Shown in pieces: positions 7,185-14,354 of a stretch of 43,341 nucleotides of DNA. The translations under genes and the position numbers were made by a program. Location of the stretch: the NCBI GenBank assembly GCA_035495855.1, contig DATJFD010000042.1:1-43341 (forward strand), written 5' to 3'. The stretch comes from JAHFIW01 sp035495855 (GTDB lineage Bacteria > Patescibacteriota > Patescibacteriia > SG8-24). Each line of letters starts with the position of its first letter. Position 1 is the stretch's first letter. The notes under the pieces are model-generated. The model ran no database searches, was not told the DNA's origin, and worked only from the letters and a program-made list of their open reading frames with translations.

Positions 7185-9256
7185 AACTTCCCCAGCATAG
7201 CCAGGAATTCCGCTTCGTTCAAGACTTTGACGCCGAGTTTCCTGGCGTTTTCGAGCTTGGACCCCGCGCCCGGTCCGGCGACCACGTAGCTCGTCTTCTT
7301 CGAGACCGAGCCGGGCACGTCCGCTCCCAGGCTCCGAGCCTTGTCCTTGGCCTCGTCGCGCGACATGGACTCGAGCTCGCCCGTGAAGACGAACGACAGG
7401 CCTTTCCAGGGCTGGTCTGCGGGTTTGCGTGCCCTCTCGACCTTCACGCCGGCGTCGAGCAGGTCGTCGATCATGCGCTGGTGTTCCTTGTCGGCGAGCC
7501 AGGCCGCCACCGAACCGGCGACGACCTCGCCGATGCCGGACACCGACTCGAGATCGTCCTTCGCGGCGCGCCGGAACTTCTCGAGCGTGCCGAAGCGGTC
7601 CGCGAGGTCCGCGGCGGTCTCGTCGCCGACGTGCATGATGCCCATGGCGATGATGAAGCGCGCCAGCGTGACCCGCCTGGCCTTGTCGATCGCCGCGACG
7701 AGGTTCGCGGCCGAGGTCTCGCCGAACCGTTCGAGGTCGATGAGGTCCGACGCCTTGATGCGGAAGAGGTCGCCCGGGCGCGCGACCAGGCCGTGGCCCA
7801 TGAGCTGCTCGACGACCTTGTAGCCGAGCCCGCCGACGTCGAAGGCGCGCTTGGAAACGAAGTTCGCGAGGAACTCCACCTGCTTGGCGGGACACTTCGC
7901 GTTCTCGCAGACGATGGCGACCTCGCCCTCGCGGCGCTCGACCGCCGCGCCGCACACCGGGCACTTCTTCGGCACGCGCACGTCCTTCGCGCCCGCCGGC
8001 CGGAGCTCGGTGAGCACCTTCTTCACCTTGGGGATGATGTCCCCCGCTTTATAAAGGATGACGGTATCGCCGACGCGCAGGCCGAGACGCTCGATCTCGT
8101 CGGCGTTATGGAGGCTCGCGTGCTGGACCGTGGTGCCGCCGAGCCAGGTGGGACGCAGGTTCGCGACCGGCGTGAGCGCGCCGGTGCGCCCGACGTACCA
8201 GCGGACGTCCTCGACGACCGTGGTCGCTTCCTCCGCCGGGAACTTCCAGGCCACGAGCCCGCGCGGCGTCTTGCCGACGACGCCGAGCCGTTCGAAGGCG
8301 GCGTTGTCGTCCACCCGCACGACGGTGCCGTCGATCCAATAGCCGAGCTTCGCGCGCCGTTCCTGCATCCGCTTCCAGTAGGAACGGACCTCGCCGACGC
8401 CGTCCGCCCTGGCGGCCTCCCTGTTCACCTTGAAGCCGAGGAGCGGCAGCAGTTCCCATTCCTGCGCGTGCGTCGTCTGGCCGATGTCGGAAACGAGCTT
8501 CCAGGCGAAGTACGACAGCTTGCGCTCGGCCGTGATGCCGGGATCGAGCTGGCGCACGCCGCCGGCGGCCGCGTTGCGCGGGTTCGCGAAGGGTTCATCG
8601 CCCCTTTTCTTCTGTTCCTCGTTGAGCGCCGCGAAGGCCTTCTCCGTCATGTAGACCTCGCCTCGCACCTCGATCCGTCCGCCGTGCCGCTCGAGCGCGC
8701 GCCGGACCTTCTTCTCGTCGACCGCGCCGCGGTGCTTCTTCAGGAAGGCGGCGACCTGCGCTTCCGTCGGGGCGTTGAGCCGCAGGGGCACCGCGTCGAT
8801 GGTGCGGATGTTGGCGGTGATGTTCTCGCCGACGCGGCCGTCGCCGCGCGTGGCCGCGACCGAGAGCAGGCCGTCCTCGTAGACGAGCGAGGTCGCGAGG
8901 CCGTCGACCTTCACCATGCAGAACACGGCGAAGCGCTCGCGGCCGAGGAGCTTGCCGACGCGCGCGTGCCATTCGTCGAACTCCTCGGGCGCGAAGACGT
9001 CCTCCATGGAAAGCATGGGGGTCGCGTGTCGAACCTTCTCGAACTTCGCGAGCGCCCGGCCGCCGACGCGCTGCGTAGGCGAGTCGGGCGTGATGAGGTC
9101 CGGGAACTCCTGCTCCAGCTTGTAGAGCTCGTGCTTGAGGGAATCGAGCGCGGCGTCCGAGATCTCCTGCTCGTCGAGCACGTGATACAGGTAGCGATGC
9201 CGGTCGATGGACTTCCGGAGCTGGTCGATGCGTTGTCGGGCCTGTGATCGGTCCAT
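7181..9256 (-). CDS. ligA: NAD+-dependent DNA ligase
   Basis: This is a full-length 691-residue LigA that seals nicks in replication and repair using NAD+. In order it shows the Ia NAD-binding domain (residues 5-60; YHVLDEQEISDAALDSL), the adenylation domain with catalytic Lys116 in MVKVDG, the OB fold, a four-cysteine zinc finger (CPVCGA then CENAKCPAKQ), helix-hairpin-helix repeats and a C-terminal BRCT domain (about 612-691, beginning KPADQPWKGLSFVFTGELE). The start at 9256 is eight bases from heptamer hairpin C. The stop overlaps gatC, so ligA-gatC-gatA form one unit. No anomalies are seen. Confidence 0.98.
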   Translation of the reverse strand: MDRSQARQRIDQLRKSIDRHRYLYHVLDEQEISDAALDSLKHELYKLEQEFPDLITPDSPTQRVGGRALAKFEKVRHATPMLSMEDVFAPEEFDEWHARVGKLLGRERFAVFCMVKVDGLATSLVYEDGLLSVAATRGDGRVGENITANIRTIDAVPLRLNAPTEAQVAAFLKKHRGAVDEKKVRRALERHGGRIEVRGEVYMTEKAFAALNEEQKKRGDEPFANPRNAAAGGVRQLDPGITAERKLSYFAWKLVSDIGQTTHAQEWELLPLLGFKVNREAARADGVGEVRSYWKRMQERRAKLGYWIDGTVVRVDDNAAFERLGVVGKTPRGLVAWKFPAEEATTVVEDVRWYVGRTGALTPVANLRPTWLGGTTVQHASLHNADEIERLGLRVGDTVILYKAGDIIPKVKKVLTELRPAGAKDVRVPKKCPVCGAAVERREGEVAIVCENAKCPAKQVEFLANFVSKRAFDVGGLGYKVVEQLMGHGLVARPGDLFRIKASDLIDLERFGETSAANLVAAIDKARRVTLARFIIAMGIMHVGDETAADLADRFGTLEKFRRAAKDDLESVSGIGEVVAGSVAAWLADKEHQRMIDDLLDAGVKVERARKPADQPWKGLSFVFTGELESMSRDEAKDKARSLGADVPGSVSKKTSYVVAGPGAGSKLENARKLGVKVLNEAEFLAMLGKL

Positions 9257-9263
9257 CTGGGTC

Positions 9264-9340
9264 AGGTTGTAGGTTGTAGGTGGTAGGTGGTAGGTGGTAG
9301 CGCCGGAAAAATCTACACCCTACAACCTACCACCTACAAC
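9264..9340. repeat. Heptamer-repeat hairpin C (unit AGGTTGT / AGGTGGT)
   Basis: Left arm units are AGGTTGT, AGGTTGT, AGGTGGT, AGGTGGT, AGGTGGT (9264-9298). Right arm units are CTACACC, CTACAAC, CTACCAC, CTACAAC (9313-9340). The arms pair almost completely. On the minus strand the element starts about five bases after the stop of the PilX-like gene (9346-9348) and ends eight bases before the ligA ATG. The same heptamer recurs in element N at 35781. Confidence 0.93.
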
Positions 9341-9345
9341 CTCGC

Positions 9346-10251
9346 CTAAGGGCAGCTTATCGCCCCGCCCTTCACGAGCGAGCATTCGCTGAAGACCACG
9401 AAGTCGAAGATGCCGGCGAGCGGGATCCTGCGCGGGAGGGTGGCGGTGAGCTTCTGTTTCACGTTGCCGAAGGATCCCTCGGCATCGACGCGGATGCGGC
9501 CCGGCAGCGTCGTGGCCCCTCCCGCACCGTTGTAGGCGCGGATCTGCACGTTCTGCATGGCGTCCTTCTTCGCGCCGAGGCGCAGGCGGTACAGCCGGCT
9601 CGGATCGGCGAGCGTGACGGAGGCGCCGGAGACGTTCCAGGGATACAGCGCCGTGGTGGCGTTGGGGTCCCAGACGACGGGACCGCCCGACTGCCAGCCG
9701 ACGAGCGAGGTCTGCAGCACGGTGCAGCCGCCGCAGGCGTCGGCCCAGTCTATCTGGACCCTGCCGATGTCCTGCGAGGTGGTCTGGGCATCGGGGTCGT
9801 AGAGCGCGACCTCGACGAACGAATCCTGCGGGATGGTGCCCGCGTAGATGACCGACTCGCGCCCGCTTACGGTGCGCTTCCAGGTGGCGTTGTTCGTGAG
9901 CGTCTGCGCGGTCGAGACGGTTGCCGGCAGCACCGCCTGCCCCGTGGCCAGATGGCCGCCGGAGTCGCGATGGCGCGCGGTGAACAGCGCCTCCTCCACG
10001 CCCGATTCGGCGGCGAAATAGGCCACGCTGGCGCTGTCGATGGCCCGGGTCTGCTGGAGCGAGCTCAGGATGAGCGAACCGAGGCCCACGGAGGAGATGA
10101 CCACGCCGGACATGACGACGAGGGCCATGAGGAGAACCGTGCCGCGTGCGGAGTCGAGAGTCGAGAGTCGAGAGTGATGCGCGCCAAAAGCCGCGCCCCG
10201 CCGGCGCTCGATCCTTTCGACTCTGGACTTTCGACTTTCGACTTCTCTCAT
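9346..10251 (-). CDS. PilX-like minor pilin / pilus assembly protein
   Basis: I start this 301-residue protein at the ATG at 10251 because GGAGGTG lies five bases upstream; an in-frame GTG at 10257 is part of that Shine-Dalgarno. After the leader comes ARGTVLLMALVVMSGVV, a hydrophobic pilin-type helix, then FAAESGVEEALF, the A-E-S-G-x-E signature of PilX/GspK-like proteins. The rest is a beta-rich exported domain with paired cysteines (CGGC). Residues 2-34 are encoded by heptamer hairpin D and give a basic leader (REVESRKSRVER...). No other start codon exists between the repeat and the hydrophobic helix, so the repeat must be translated. It is the last of four minor-pilin genes downstream of the prepilin peptidase gene. 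Confidence 0.87.
   Translation of the reverse strand: MREVESRKSRVERIERRRGAAFGAHHSRLSTLDSARGTVLLMALVVMSGVVISSVGLGSLILSSLQQTRAIDSASVAYFAAESGVEEALFTARHRDSGGHLATGQAVLPATVSTAQTLTNNATWKRTVSGRESVIYAGTIPQDSFVEVALYDPDAQTTSQDIGRVQIDWADACGGCTVLQTSLVGWQSGGPVVWDPNATTALYPWNVSGASVTLADPSRLYRLRLGAKKDAMQNVQIRAYNGAGGATTLPGRIRVDAEGSFGNVKQKLTATLPRRIPLAGIFDFVVFSECSLVKGGAISCP
10150..10249. repeat. Heptamer-repeat hairpin D inside the pilX-like leader (unit AGAGTCG / TTTCGAC)
   Basis: Left arm units are GGAGTCG, AGAGTCG, AGAGTCG, AGAGTGA (10150-10177). Right arm units are TTTCGAC, TCTGGAC, TTTCGAC, TTTCGAC, TTCTCTC (10215-10249). The right arm begins directly after the start codon of the PilX-like gene, and the left arm ends just before codons for A-R-G-T at the mature pilin boundary. 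Units match elements G and M. Confidence 0.92.
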
Positions 10252-10253
10252 AA

Positions 10254-10964
10254 TCACCTCCGGTAACCCCGATTCGTGGCGGTCGTCTGCAGATACACCA
10301 CCGATTGCTCGCCGACGCGGTCGCCGCGGCTCTCGAGCACGAGCACGATCGTCACGTGCGGCTGCACGTTCACGGGGTACGACGCGGTCGTGACGTCGTA
10401 GGTCAGCGGGTCGGACTGCGGCGCGATATAGAACCTCGCGACGCGCACGGCGACCTTCTTCGGCGTGATGGCCACGGCAGGGTTCGCGCCGACGGTCACG
10501 AGCAGGCAGGGGCGGCTCTGGGCGTCGGCGCAGGCCGATTGCGTCGCCGCCGTGCTCGTCTCGAACCTGATCTTGGTGTTGGTGCTGTCGACGAGCGCGA
10601 GCTCCATGTCCGGAACGGCCATCGCGGTCGCGCGGCCCGCGTAATAGGCGTAATCGATGGTGTCGTTGCGCACCTCGCGCGCGATCGCCTCGATGGTGAA
10701 CCTGGCGTCGGCCTGCGACCGCTCGAGGCCGAAGACCTTGCGCTGCGATTTGTTGGCGAGCAGGAAGATGTCGCTCGCCGAAACGACCACGGTCGAGAAG
10801 ATCGTCAGCACGACGAGCAGCTCCATGAGGGTGAACCCCCGCGCCGCGTTGCGCGCGCGACCGTGAAGCGTCGGGCGAGCGCGGAAGAAAAAAGGGAAAA
10901 GGAAAAAGGAAAAAGCGGGGCGGAAGCTCTTCTCTTTTCTCTTTTCTCTTTTCACTTCGGTCAT
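10254..10964 (-). CDS. PilW/GspJ-like minor pilin
   Basis: The 236-residue product begins at the ATG at 10964, one base after the stop of the PilV-like gene (TGATATG). The prepilin motif ARGFTLMELLVVLTIFSTVV starts near residue 44. It has the glycine cleavage site, the +5 glutamate and a hydrophobic helix, followed by a helical stalk with RFTIEAIAREVRN typical of PilW-like proteins. The leader is unusually long and basic because residues 4-30 (VKREKRKEK... then SFFLFPFFF) are the translation of heptamer hairpin E. An upstream in-frame ATG near 11114 lies inside the previous gene and is rejected. It probably forms a minor-pilin tip complex with its three neighbours. Confidence 0.87.
   Translation of the reverse strand: MTEVKREKRKEKSFRPAFSFFLFPFFFRARPTLHGRARNAARGFTLMELLVVLTIFSTVVVSASDIFLLANKSQRKVFGLERSQADARFTIEAIAREVRNDTIDYAYYAGRATAMAVPDMELALVDSTNTKIRFETSTAATQSACADAQSRPCLLVTVGANPAVAITPKKVAVRVARFYIAPQSDPLTYDVTTASYPVNVQPHVTIVLVLESRGDRVGEQSVVYLQTTATNRGYRR
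10883..10957. repeat. Heptamer-repeat hairpin E inside the pilW-like leader (unit AGGAAAA / TTCTCTT)
   Basis: Left arm units are AGGGAAA, AGGAAAA, AGGAAAA (10893-10913), with a looser GGAAGAA before them. Right arm units are TTCTCTT x3 and TTCACTT (10930-10957). The purine-rich and pyrimidine-rich arms pair with one or two mismatches per unit. The element starts two codons after the ATG at 10964, and both arms are translated into the prepilin leader. Confidence 0.85.
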
Positions 10965-10965
10965 A

Positions 10966-11604
10966 TCAGCGCCAATCAAGCATCCGCTCTTCCATATCGA
11001 GCGTCCGCGTGCGCGTGCCGACCGTCCAGCGCACCTTCGACATGACCCGCACGCCGATCTTCGCCGCCGAGCCGCAGTTCGACCCCGAAGAGACGATGGT
11101 ATAGCCGCCCGCATCGTTGTCGCACAACGGGTCGATGGTCACGAGCCGCTGGTACGGCGTGCGAACGGTCCCCACCGGCGGCGCGGAAGCCTGCAGCATG
11201 ACGCCCGACGCCAAGGCTCCTGCGCAGGCGCTGCAACGGTAGACGTAGGTGCCCGCGTCGGTCACGACGTTCGGCGTGAAGTTGATGCTCCAGAGCCCCG
11301 TGGCCGTCGAGAGCATGGGAATGCCGCTGTAATCCGTGCCGGAGGAGAGACCCGTGTCGAAGGCCGCGCCCGCGAGCCAGTTCGAATCGCGGATGGAGCG
11401 CACGGCTTCTATGCCCTCCCTGGCGAGATTGCCGGCGGTGAGCAGCGCTTCGCTCTCCTTTTCAGCGTTGATGGAGCTCGAAACCAGCGTGAGCGCGGAC
11501 GAGATCGCGGTCACGATGATGCCCGTGGCGATGACGCCCTCGAGCATGCTTTGGCCGGCGGTCAGCAGCTTCGAGCGTCGAGCTTTGAGCTTCGAGCATT
11601 GCAT
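10966..11604 (-). CDS. PilV-like minor pilin
   Basis: The 212-residue product starts at the ATG at 11604, with AAGGGA seven bases upstream. The prepilin region TAGQSMLEGVIATGIIVTAI (from about residue 15) has the G-Q-S-x-x-E form seen in PilV/GspI-like proteins, then NLAREGIEAVRSIRDSNW, a very common PilV-like helix. The C-terminal domain carries paired cysteines (YRCSACAG; DPLCDN; NCGSA) suggestive of disulfides in an exported protein. Residues 2-14 (QCSKLKARRSKLL) are encoded by heptamer element F. The stop is one base before the PilW-like start. Confidence 0.87.
   Translation of the reverse strand: MQCSKLKARRSKLLTAGQSMLEGVIATGIIVTAISSALTLVSSSINAEKESEALLTAGNLAREGIEAVRSIRDSNWLAGAAFDTGLSSGTDYSGIPMLSTATGLWSINFTPNVVTDAGTYVYRCSACAGALASGVMLQASAPPVGTVRTPYQRLVTIDPLCDNDAGGYTIVSSGSNCGSAAKIGVRVMSKVRWTVGTRTRTLDMEERMLDWR
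11569..11603. repeat. Heptamer-repeat element F, single arm (unit CTTCGAG)
   Basis: Five in-phase units, CTTCGAG, CGTCGAG, CTTTGAG, CTTCGAG, CATTGCA (11569-11603), lie directly after the PilV-like start codon and are translated. There is no separate second arm, but the unit is itself nearly self-complementary (CTTCGAG against CTCGAAG), so a local fold is possible. Confidence 0.8.
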
Positions 11605-11622
11605 GGGCGTTCCCTTGCGGGG

Positions 11623-12315
11623 TCAATCGGCGTTGATCTGGCCCGAGATGAGATTGATGGTCACGTTCCTGGTCTGGCCGGTGGTCGTGTGCCGGAGCGT
11701 GATCGTGGCGATGCCGGTCGACTGCGAGCCGTTGAACCAGGTCTTCGGCTTCGGCGGTTCGAAGACGATGTCGAGCGCGGAACCTGCCGTGATCGGATTG
11801 AGGCCGGACGCGACCACGAAAGGACCCGGCGTGATGGAATCCGTCCTGACGGTCTCGCGGACGCTGAAGGCTTTGTCCCCGTCCGTATCGGCGAACAGCA
11901 CCGCCTTGCTCGCGCCCGCGCCGGTCGTGGTCAGATGGATGCCGTATCCCTTCTGGACGTCCTTGACGCAGATGCCGCCCGGGCATTCGGGATTGGTGCC
12001 GCCGGGGCAGATGCCCTTGTCGTTCGATCCGCCCTGGCACGCCGGCACGGTCTGTCCGGAGATGGCCATCGTCTGCGCGCGGCGGATGGCCGTAGCCACG
12101 AGCTGCGTGGAAAGCCGCAGTTCGTCGCTCTGGCGCCCGGCGCGGAAGTTCGCGGTCACGAAGGCGGTGACGACGGCGAAGATCGAGAGCGAGATGAGCA
12201 TCTCGATCATCGTGAAGCCGGATCGCCGCCGAGTCGAAAGTCGAGAGTCCAAAGTCGAAAGTGCGCTTCGACCGCGATGCCTCTCGACTTTAGACTTTCG
12301 ACCCTGGACTTTCAT
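11623..12315 (-). CDS. FimT/GspH-like minor pilin
   Basis: The 230-residue product starts at the ATG at 12315, which overlaps the prepilin peptidase stop by four bases (ATGA). The prepilin motif SGFTMIEMLISLSIFAVV begins near residue 32, followed by STQLVATAIRRAQTMAISG, the helix typical of FimT/GspH pseudopilins. A short insertion contains three CPGG-type turns with cysteines (CQGG, CPGG, CPGG). Residues 2-30 are the translation of heptamer hairpin G (KVQGRKSKVER then STLDSRLST), giving a long basic leader. There is no alternative start codon between the repeat and the cleavage motif. It is the first of four minor pilins. Confidence 0.88.
   Translation of the reverse strand: MKVQGRKSKVERHRGRSALSTLDSRLSTRRRSGFTMIEMLISLSIFAVVTAFVTANFRAGRQSDELRLSTQLVATAIRRAQTMAISGQTVPACQGGSNDKGICPGGTNPECPGGICVKDVQKGYGIHLTTTGAGASKAVLFADTDGDKAFSVRETVRTDSITPGPFVVASGLNPITAGSALDIVFEPPKPKTWFNGSQSTGIATITLRHTTTGQTRNVTINLISGQINAD
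12232..12309. repeat. Heptamer-repeat hairpin G inside the fimT-like leader (unit AGTCGAA / TTTCGAC)
   Basis: Left arm units are AGTCGAA, AGTCGAG, AGTCCAA, AGTCGAA, AGTGCGC (12232-12266). Right arm units are TCTCGAC, TTTAGAC, TTTCGAC, CCTGGAC (12282-12309). On the minus strand it begins two codons after the ATG at 12315 and ends just before the R-R-S-G-F cleavage region. Its heptamer is shared with elements D and M. Confidence 0.93.
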
Positions 12316-13091
12316 ATGGTCAGGCTCAGGTACCACGCCAAAATGCGGTCTCCCCAGAGCAGCGAGACGATGGATGCGGCGGCGAGGAACGTCCCGAACG
12401 GGATCTGGCTCTTCCAGGACGACTTCTTCCTGGCCAGGAGCGCCGCGCCAACGATCGCGCCGGAGACGTACCCGAGGAAGAGCGCGACGAGGATGCGCGG
12501 CCAGCCGAGCATGATGCCCATGAGCGCGCCCAGGTGGATGTCCCCGCCGCCGATCCATTTTCCCTTCGAGATCGCGTGCTGCAGCCAGAAGAAGCCGCCG
12601 CCGATCGCGAGCCCCAGGGCCATCGACTGCCATGGCACCCCCAGGAGCAGCCCGCCGACGGCGGCGATCCCCATGGCCCAGCCCGTCACCTGCGTCGGGA
12701 TGAGCATGTAGCGGAGGTCGTAGACGAAGATGAGCACGAGCACCGCCGCGAAATACCAGGAGAGGAGCAGGCCCGCGAGCGACTTCCCGTCGAGCAGTCC
12801 CGCGGCGATGACCGGCCAGGCGAAGGCGAGGAAGAGCGTCCCCATGGCGAGCTCCACCGCGAGGTACGACGGGTGGATGCCTTTGGCGCAATACCGGCAG
12901 CGCCCGCGCAGCAGCACGTAGCTCAGCACGGGCACGAGGTCCCTGGCCGACAGCATGTGGCGGCAGCACGGGCAATACGAGCGCCCGTACACGAAGCCTT
13001 CGCCCGTGCGGAGGCGCCACAGCACGGCGTTCAGGAAGCTCCCGATGATCGTTCCGAAACCGAACACGAAAATAGCGACGAGAGGCGTCAT
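12312..13091 (-). CDS. pilD: Type IV prepilin leader peptidase / N-methyltransferase
   Basis: This 259-residue polytopic membrane aspartyl protease cuts prepilin leaders and methylates the new N-terminus. The cytoplasmic N-terminal domain has the zinc tetracysteine (Cys40, Cys43, Cys65, Cys68), and the catalytic aspartates are Asp125 (VYDLRYMLIP) and Asp184 (GGGDIHLG). The start region GSFLNAVLWRL matches the family G-S-F-L-N-V-x-x-x-R motif. It heads an operon with the four minor pilins. A TATGAT box with an extended -10 lies nine bases upstream of the ATG, so the mRNA should have almost no leader. Confidence 0.96.
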   Translation of the reverse strand: MTPLVAIFVFGFGTIIGSFLNAVLWRLRTGEGFVYGRSYCPCCRHMLSARDLVPVLSYVLLRGRCRYCAKGIHPSYLAVELAMGTLFLAFAWPVIAAGLLDGKSLAGLLLSWYFAAVLVLIFVYDLRYMLIPTQVTGWAMGIAAVGGLLLGVPWQSMALGLAIGGGFFWLQHAISKGKWIGGGDIHLGALMGIMLGWPRILVALFLGYVSGAIVGAALLARKKSSWKSQIPFGTFLAAASIVSLLWGDRILAWYLSLTI

Positions 13092-13099
13092 ATGCGGGC

Positions 13100-13108
13100 A
13101 TCATAGCA
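13100..13108 (-). promoter_or_regulatory. Extended -10 promoter of the pilD operon
   Basis: On the minus strand the sequence is TGC TATGAT (TATGAT at 13105-13100), an extended -10 with no recognisable -35. Initiation about seven bases downstream would fall at about 13093, two bases before the ATG at 13091. Confidence 0.55.
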
Positions 13109-13144
13109 TGAACGCCGCCGGAAATCCCCAGCGCGGCGCCAACG

Positions 13145-13167
13145 AAAAAGGCCCCCTTGCGGGGGCC
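13145..13167 (-). terminator. Rho-independent terminator after pilin gene A
   Basis: Read on the minus strand, GGCCCCC - GCAA - GGGGGCC is followed by TTTTT, ten bases beyond the stop of the pilin at 13178. Confidence 0.9.
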
Positions 13168-13177
13168 CCTTCGCGGT

Positions 13178-13657
13178 CTATTGGATGCCGCTCGGAGAAG
13201 CGGTGTGTCCGCCGGCCGTGAGGTCGCCGACGGCGCCGCCGAGGCAGAACGTGATCGAGTACGTGGTGTTGTCAGCCGCAGTGTACTGATACATGTTCGA
13301 CGGGAGCGTCGAGGTCGAGTTGCACGACCCGTCGTTCGGCGTCGGCTTCTGCGGGACGAGGCCCATGTACGTGGTGTCGCCCATGGCGCAGGCCGCCTTC
13401 CAGCCGCCGGTGCAGAGCGCGACCTGGCTGCCGGTGCCGAGTTCGACCGCGGTCGCCGCGACCGGGTAGCCGTTGGCGTCAGCGTAGTAGAGCTCGAGCG
13501 CGGTGGTGATCTGTTTGACGTCGGCCACGCGCTTCGAGTCCCTCGATTTCTGGCGGGCGCTGTTCAGGGCGACCACCGCGAGGGTCGAGAGGATGCCGAT
13601 GATGGCGATGACCACCAACAGCTCGATAAGGGTGAAACCCCTGGCTGTCTTTCGCAT
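13178..13657 (-). CDS. Type IV major pilin-like protein A
   Basis: This is a 159-residue prepilin with a short 6-residue basic leader and the cleavage motif ARGFTLIELLVVIAIIGIL. It is followed by the N-terminal helix ending NSARQKSRDSKRVADVKQI and a globular domain with ALELYYADANGYP, CTGGWKAACAMGD and two further cysteines that likely form disulfides. It is very similar to pilin C (14355-14837) along its whole length, so the two are paralogues from a recent duplication. It has its own extended -10 promoter (13722-13730) and its own terminator. It is probably a shaft subunit; which of the three pilins dominates cannot be told from sequence. Confidence 0.93.
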   Translation of the reverse strand: MRKTARGFTLIELLVVIAIIGILSTLAVVALNSARQKSRDSKRVADVKQITTALELYYADANGYPVAATAVELGTGSQVALCTGGWKAACAMGDTTYMGLVPQKPTPNDGSCNSTSTLPSNMYQYTAADNTTYSITFCLGGAVGDLTAGGHTASPSGIQ

Positions 13658-13721
13658 AGGGCTGCGAGATGATAAGGCGGTTCTCCTCTAAATGCGGGAG
13701 GACCGGAGACGCTATGGAATA

Positions 13722-13730
13722 AGTATAGCA
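13722..13730 (-). promoter_or_regulatory. Extended -10 promoter of pilin gene A
   Basis: The minus-strand TGC TATACT lies 65 bases upstream of the ATG. The -35 is weak. The same TGCTATACT 9-mer precedes pilins B and C and the secreted-protein gene at 28088, which makes it a recurrent promoter type in this genome. Confidence 0.65.
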
Positions 13731-13756
13731 CGAGACGACGATGCGCAAAACCCCCC

Positions 13757-14230
13757 TCAATTGATGCCGTCCTCGCTGGCCGCCCGGACGCCGGGGCCGA
13801 GATCCCCCACCTGCCTGCCGAGGCAGAAGGTCACGGAATAGCCCCCGCTGCCGTAGGTATAGGTGTAATCGTTCTGCCCGGATGTGCAGCCGCCGTCCGG
13901 CGGGTTCGGCGCGGCCGGCACGATGCCCATGTAGACGGTGTCGCCCATGGCGCAGGCCGCCTTCCATCCGCCGGTGCAGAGCGCCTTGAAATTCCCGACG
14001 CCGAGCACCACGCCGGTGTCGGCGGGATACCCGTTGGTGTCGGCGTAATAGAGCGCCAGCGCGGTGTTGATGCTCTGCGCGTCCGACGCGCGCTTGGTGT
14101 CCCTGGATTTGCCGCGGGCGTCGCCCAGCGCCACCACCGCGATGGTCGCGAGGATGCCGATGATCGCGATGACCACGAGCAGTTCGATGAGGGTGAAACC
14201 CCGGCCGGCCGCTTTGGAAGGATGTCGCAT
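13757..14230 (-). CDS. Type IV pilin-like protein B (divergent paralogue)
   Basis: The 157-residue prepilin starts at the ATG at 14230 (leader MRHPSKAAG, cleavage motif RGFTLIELLVVIAIIGIL). An ATG-like start upstream at 14281 would fuse untranslated leader sequence and is rejected. The middle CTGGWKAACAMGD block is shared with pilins A and C, but the helix end (ALGDARGKSRDTKRASDAQS) and the C-terminal third differ clearly. Four cysteines are in comparable positions. It has its own TGCTATACT promoter 42 bases upstream. No terminator is obvious after it, so some read-through into pilin A is possible. Confidence 0.92.
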   Translation of the reverse strand: MRHPSKAAGRGFTLIELLVVIAIIGILATIAVVALGDARGKSRDTKRASDAQSINTALALYYADTNGYPADTGVVLGVGNFKALCTGGWKAACAMGDTVYMGIVPAAPNPPDGGCTSGQNDYTYTYGSGGYSVTFCLGRQVGDLGPGVRAASEDGIN

Positions 14231-14271
14231 ATGGACGATGAACGCGGACTGGCCGCGGGATGAATGCCGAC

Positions 14272-14280
14272 AGTATAGCA
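14272..14280 (-). promoter_or_regulatory. Extended -10 promoter of pilin gene B
   Basis: The minus-strand TGC TATACT (TATACT at 14277-14272) lies between the pilin C terminator and the pilin B start. The predicted transcript starts near 14265, about 35 bases before the ATG at 14230. Confidence 0.65.
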
Positions 14281-14291
14281 TGAAGAACGAA

Positions 14292-14315
14292 AAAGCCCCC
14301 TTCGAAGGGGGCTTT
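14292..14315 (-). terminator. Rho-independent terminator after pilin gene C
   Basis: A perfect hairpin, AGCCCCCTT / AAGGGGGCT, is flanked by AAA and TTT and followed on the minus strand by a T-rich run, 40 bases after the pilin C stop. Confidence 0.88.
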
Positions 14316-14354
14316 ACGCCGATCCTCGGCGGCCACCGAGGACCGATGAACGGG

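Noticed and set aside
10254..11114. A longer start for the PilW-like gene at 11114
   Set aside because: It would add 50 arginine-rich residues overlapping the upstream PilV-like gene; the ATG at 10964, one base after that gene's stop, fits the local operon pattern.
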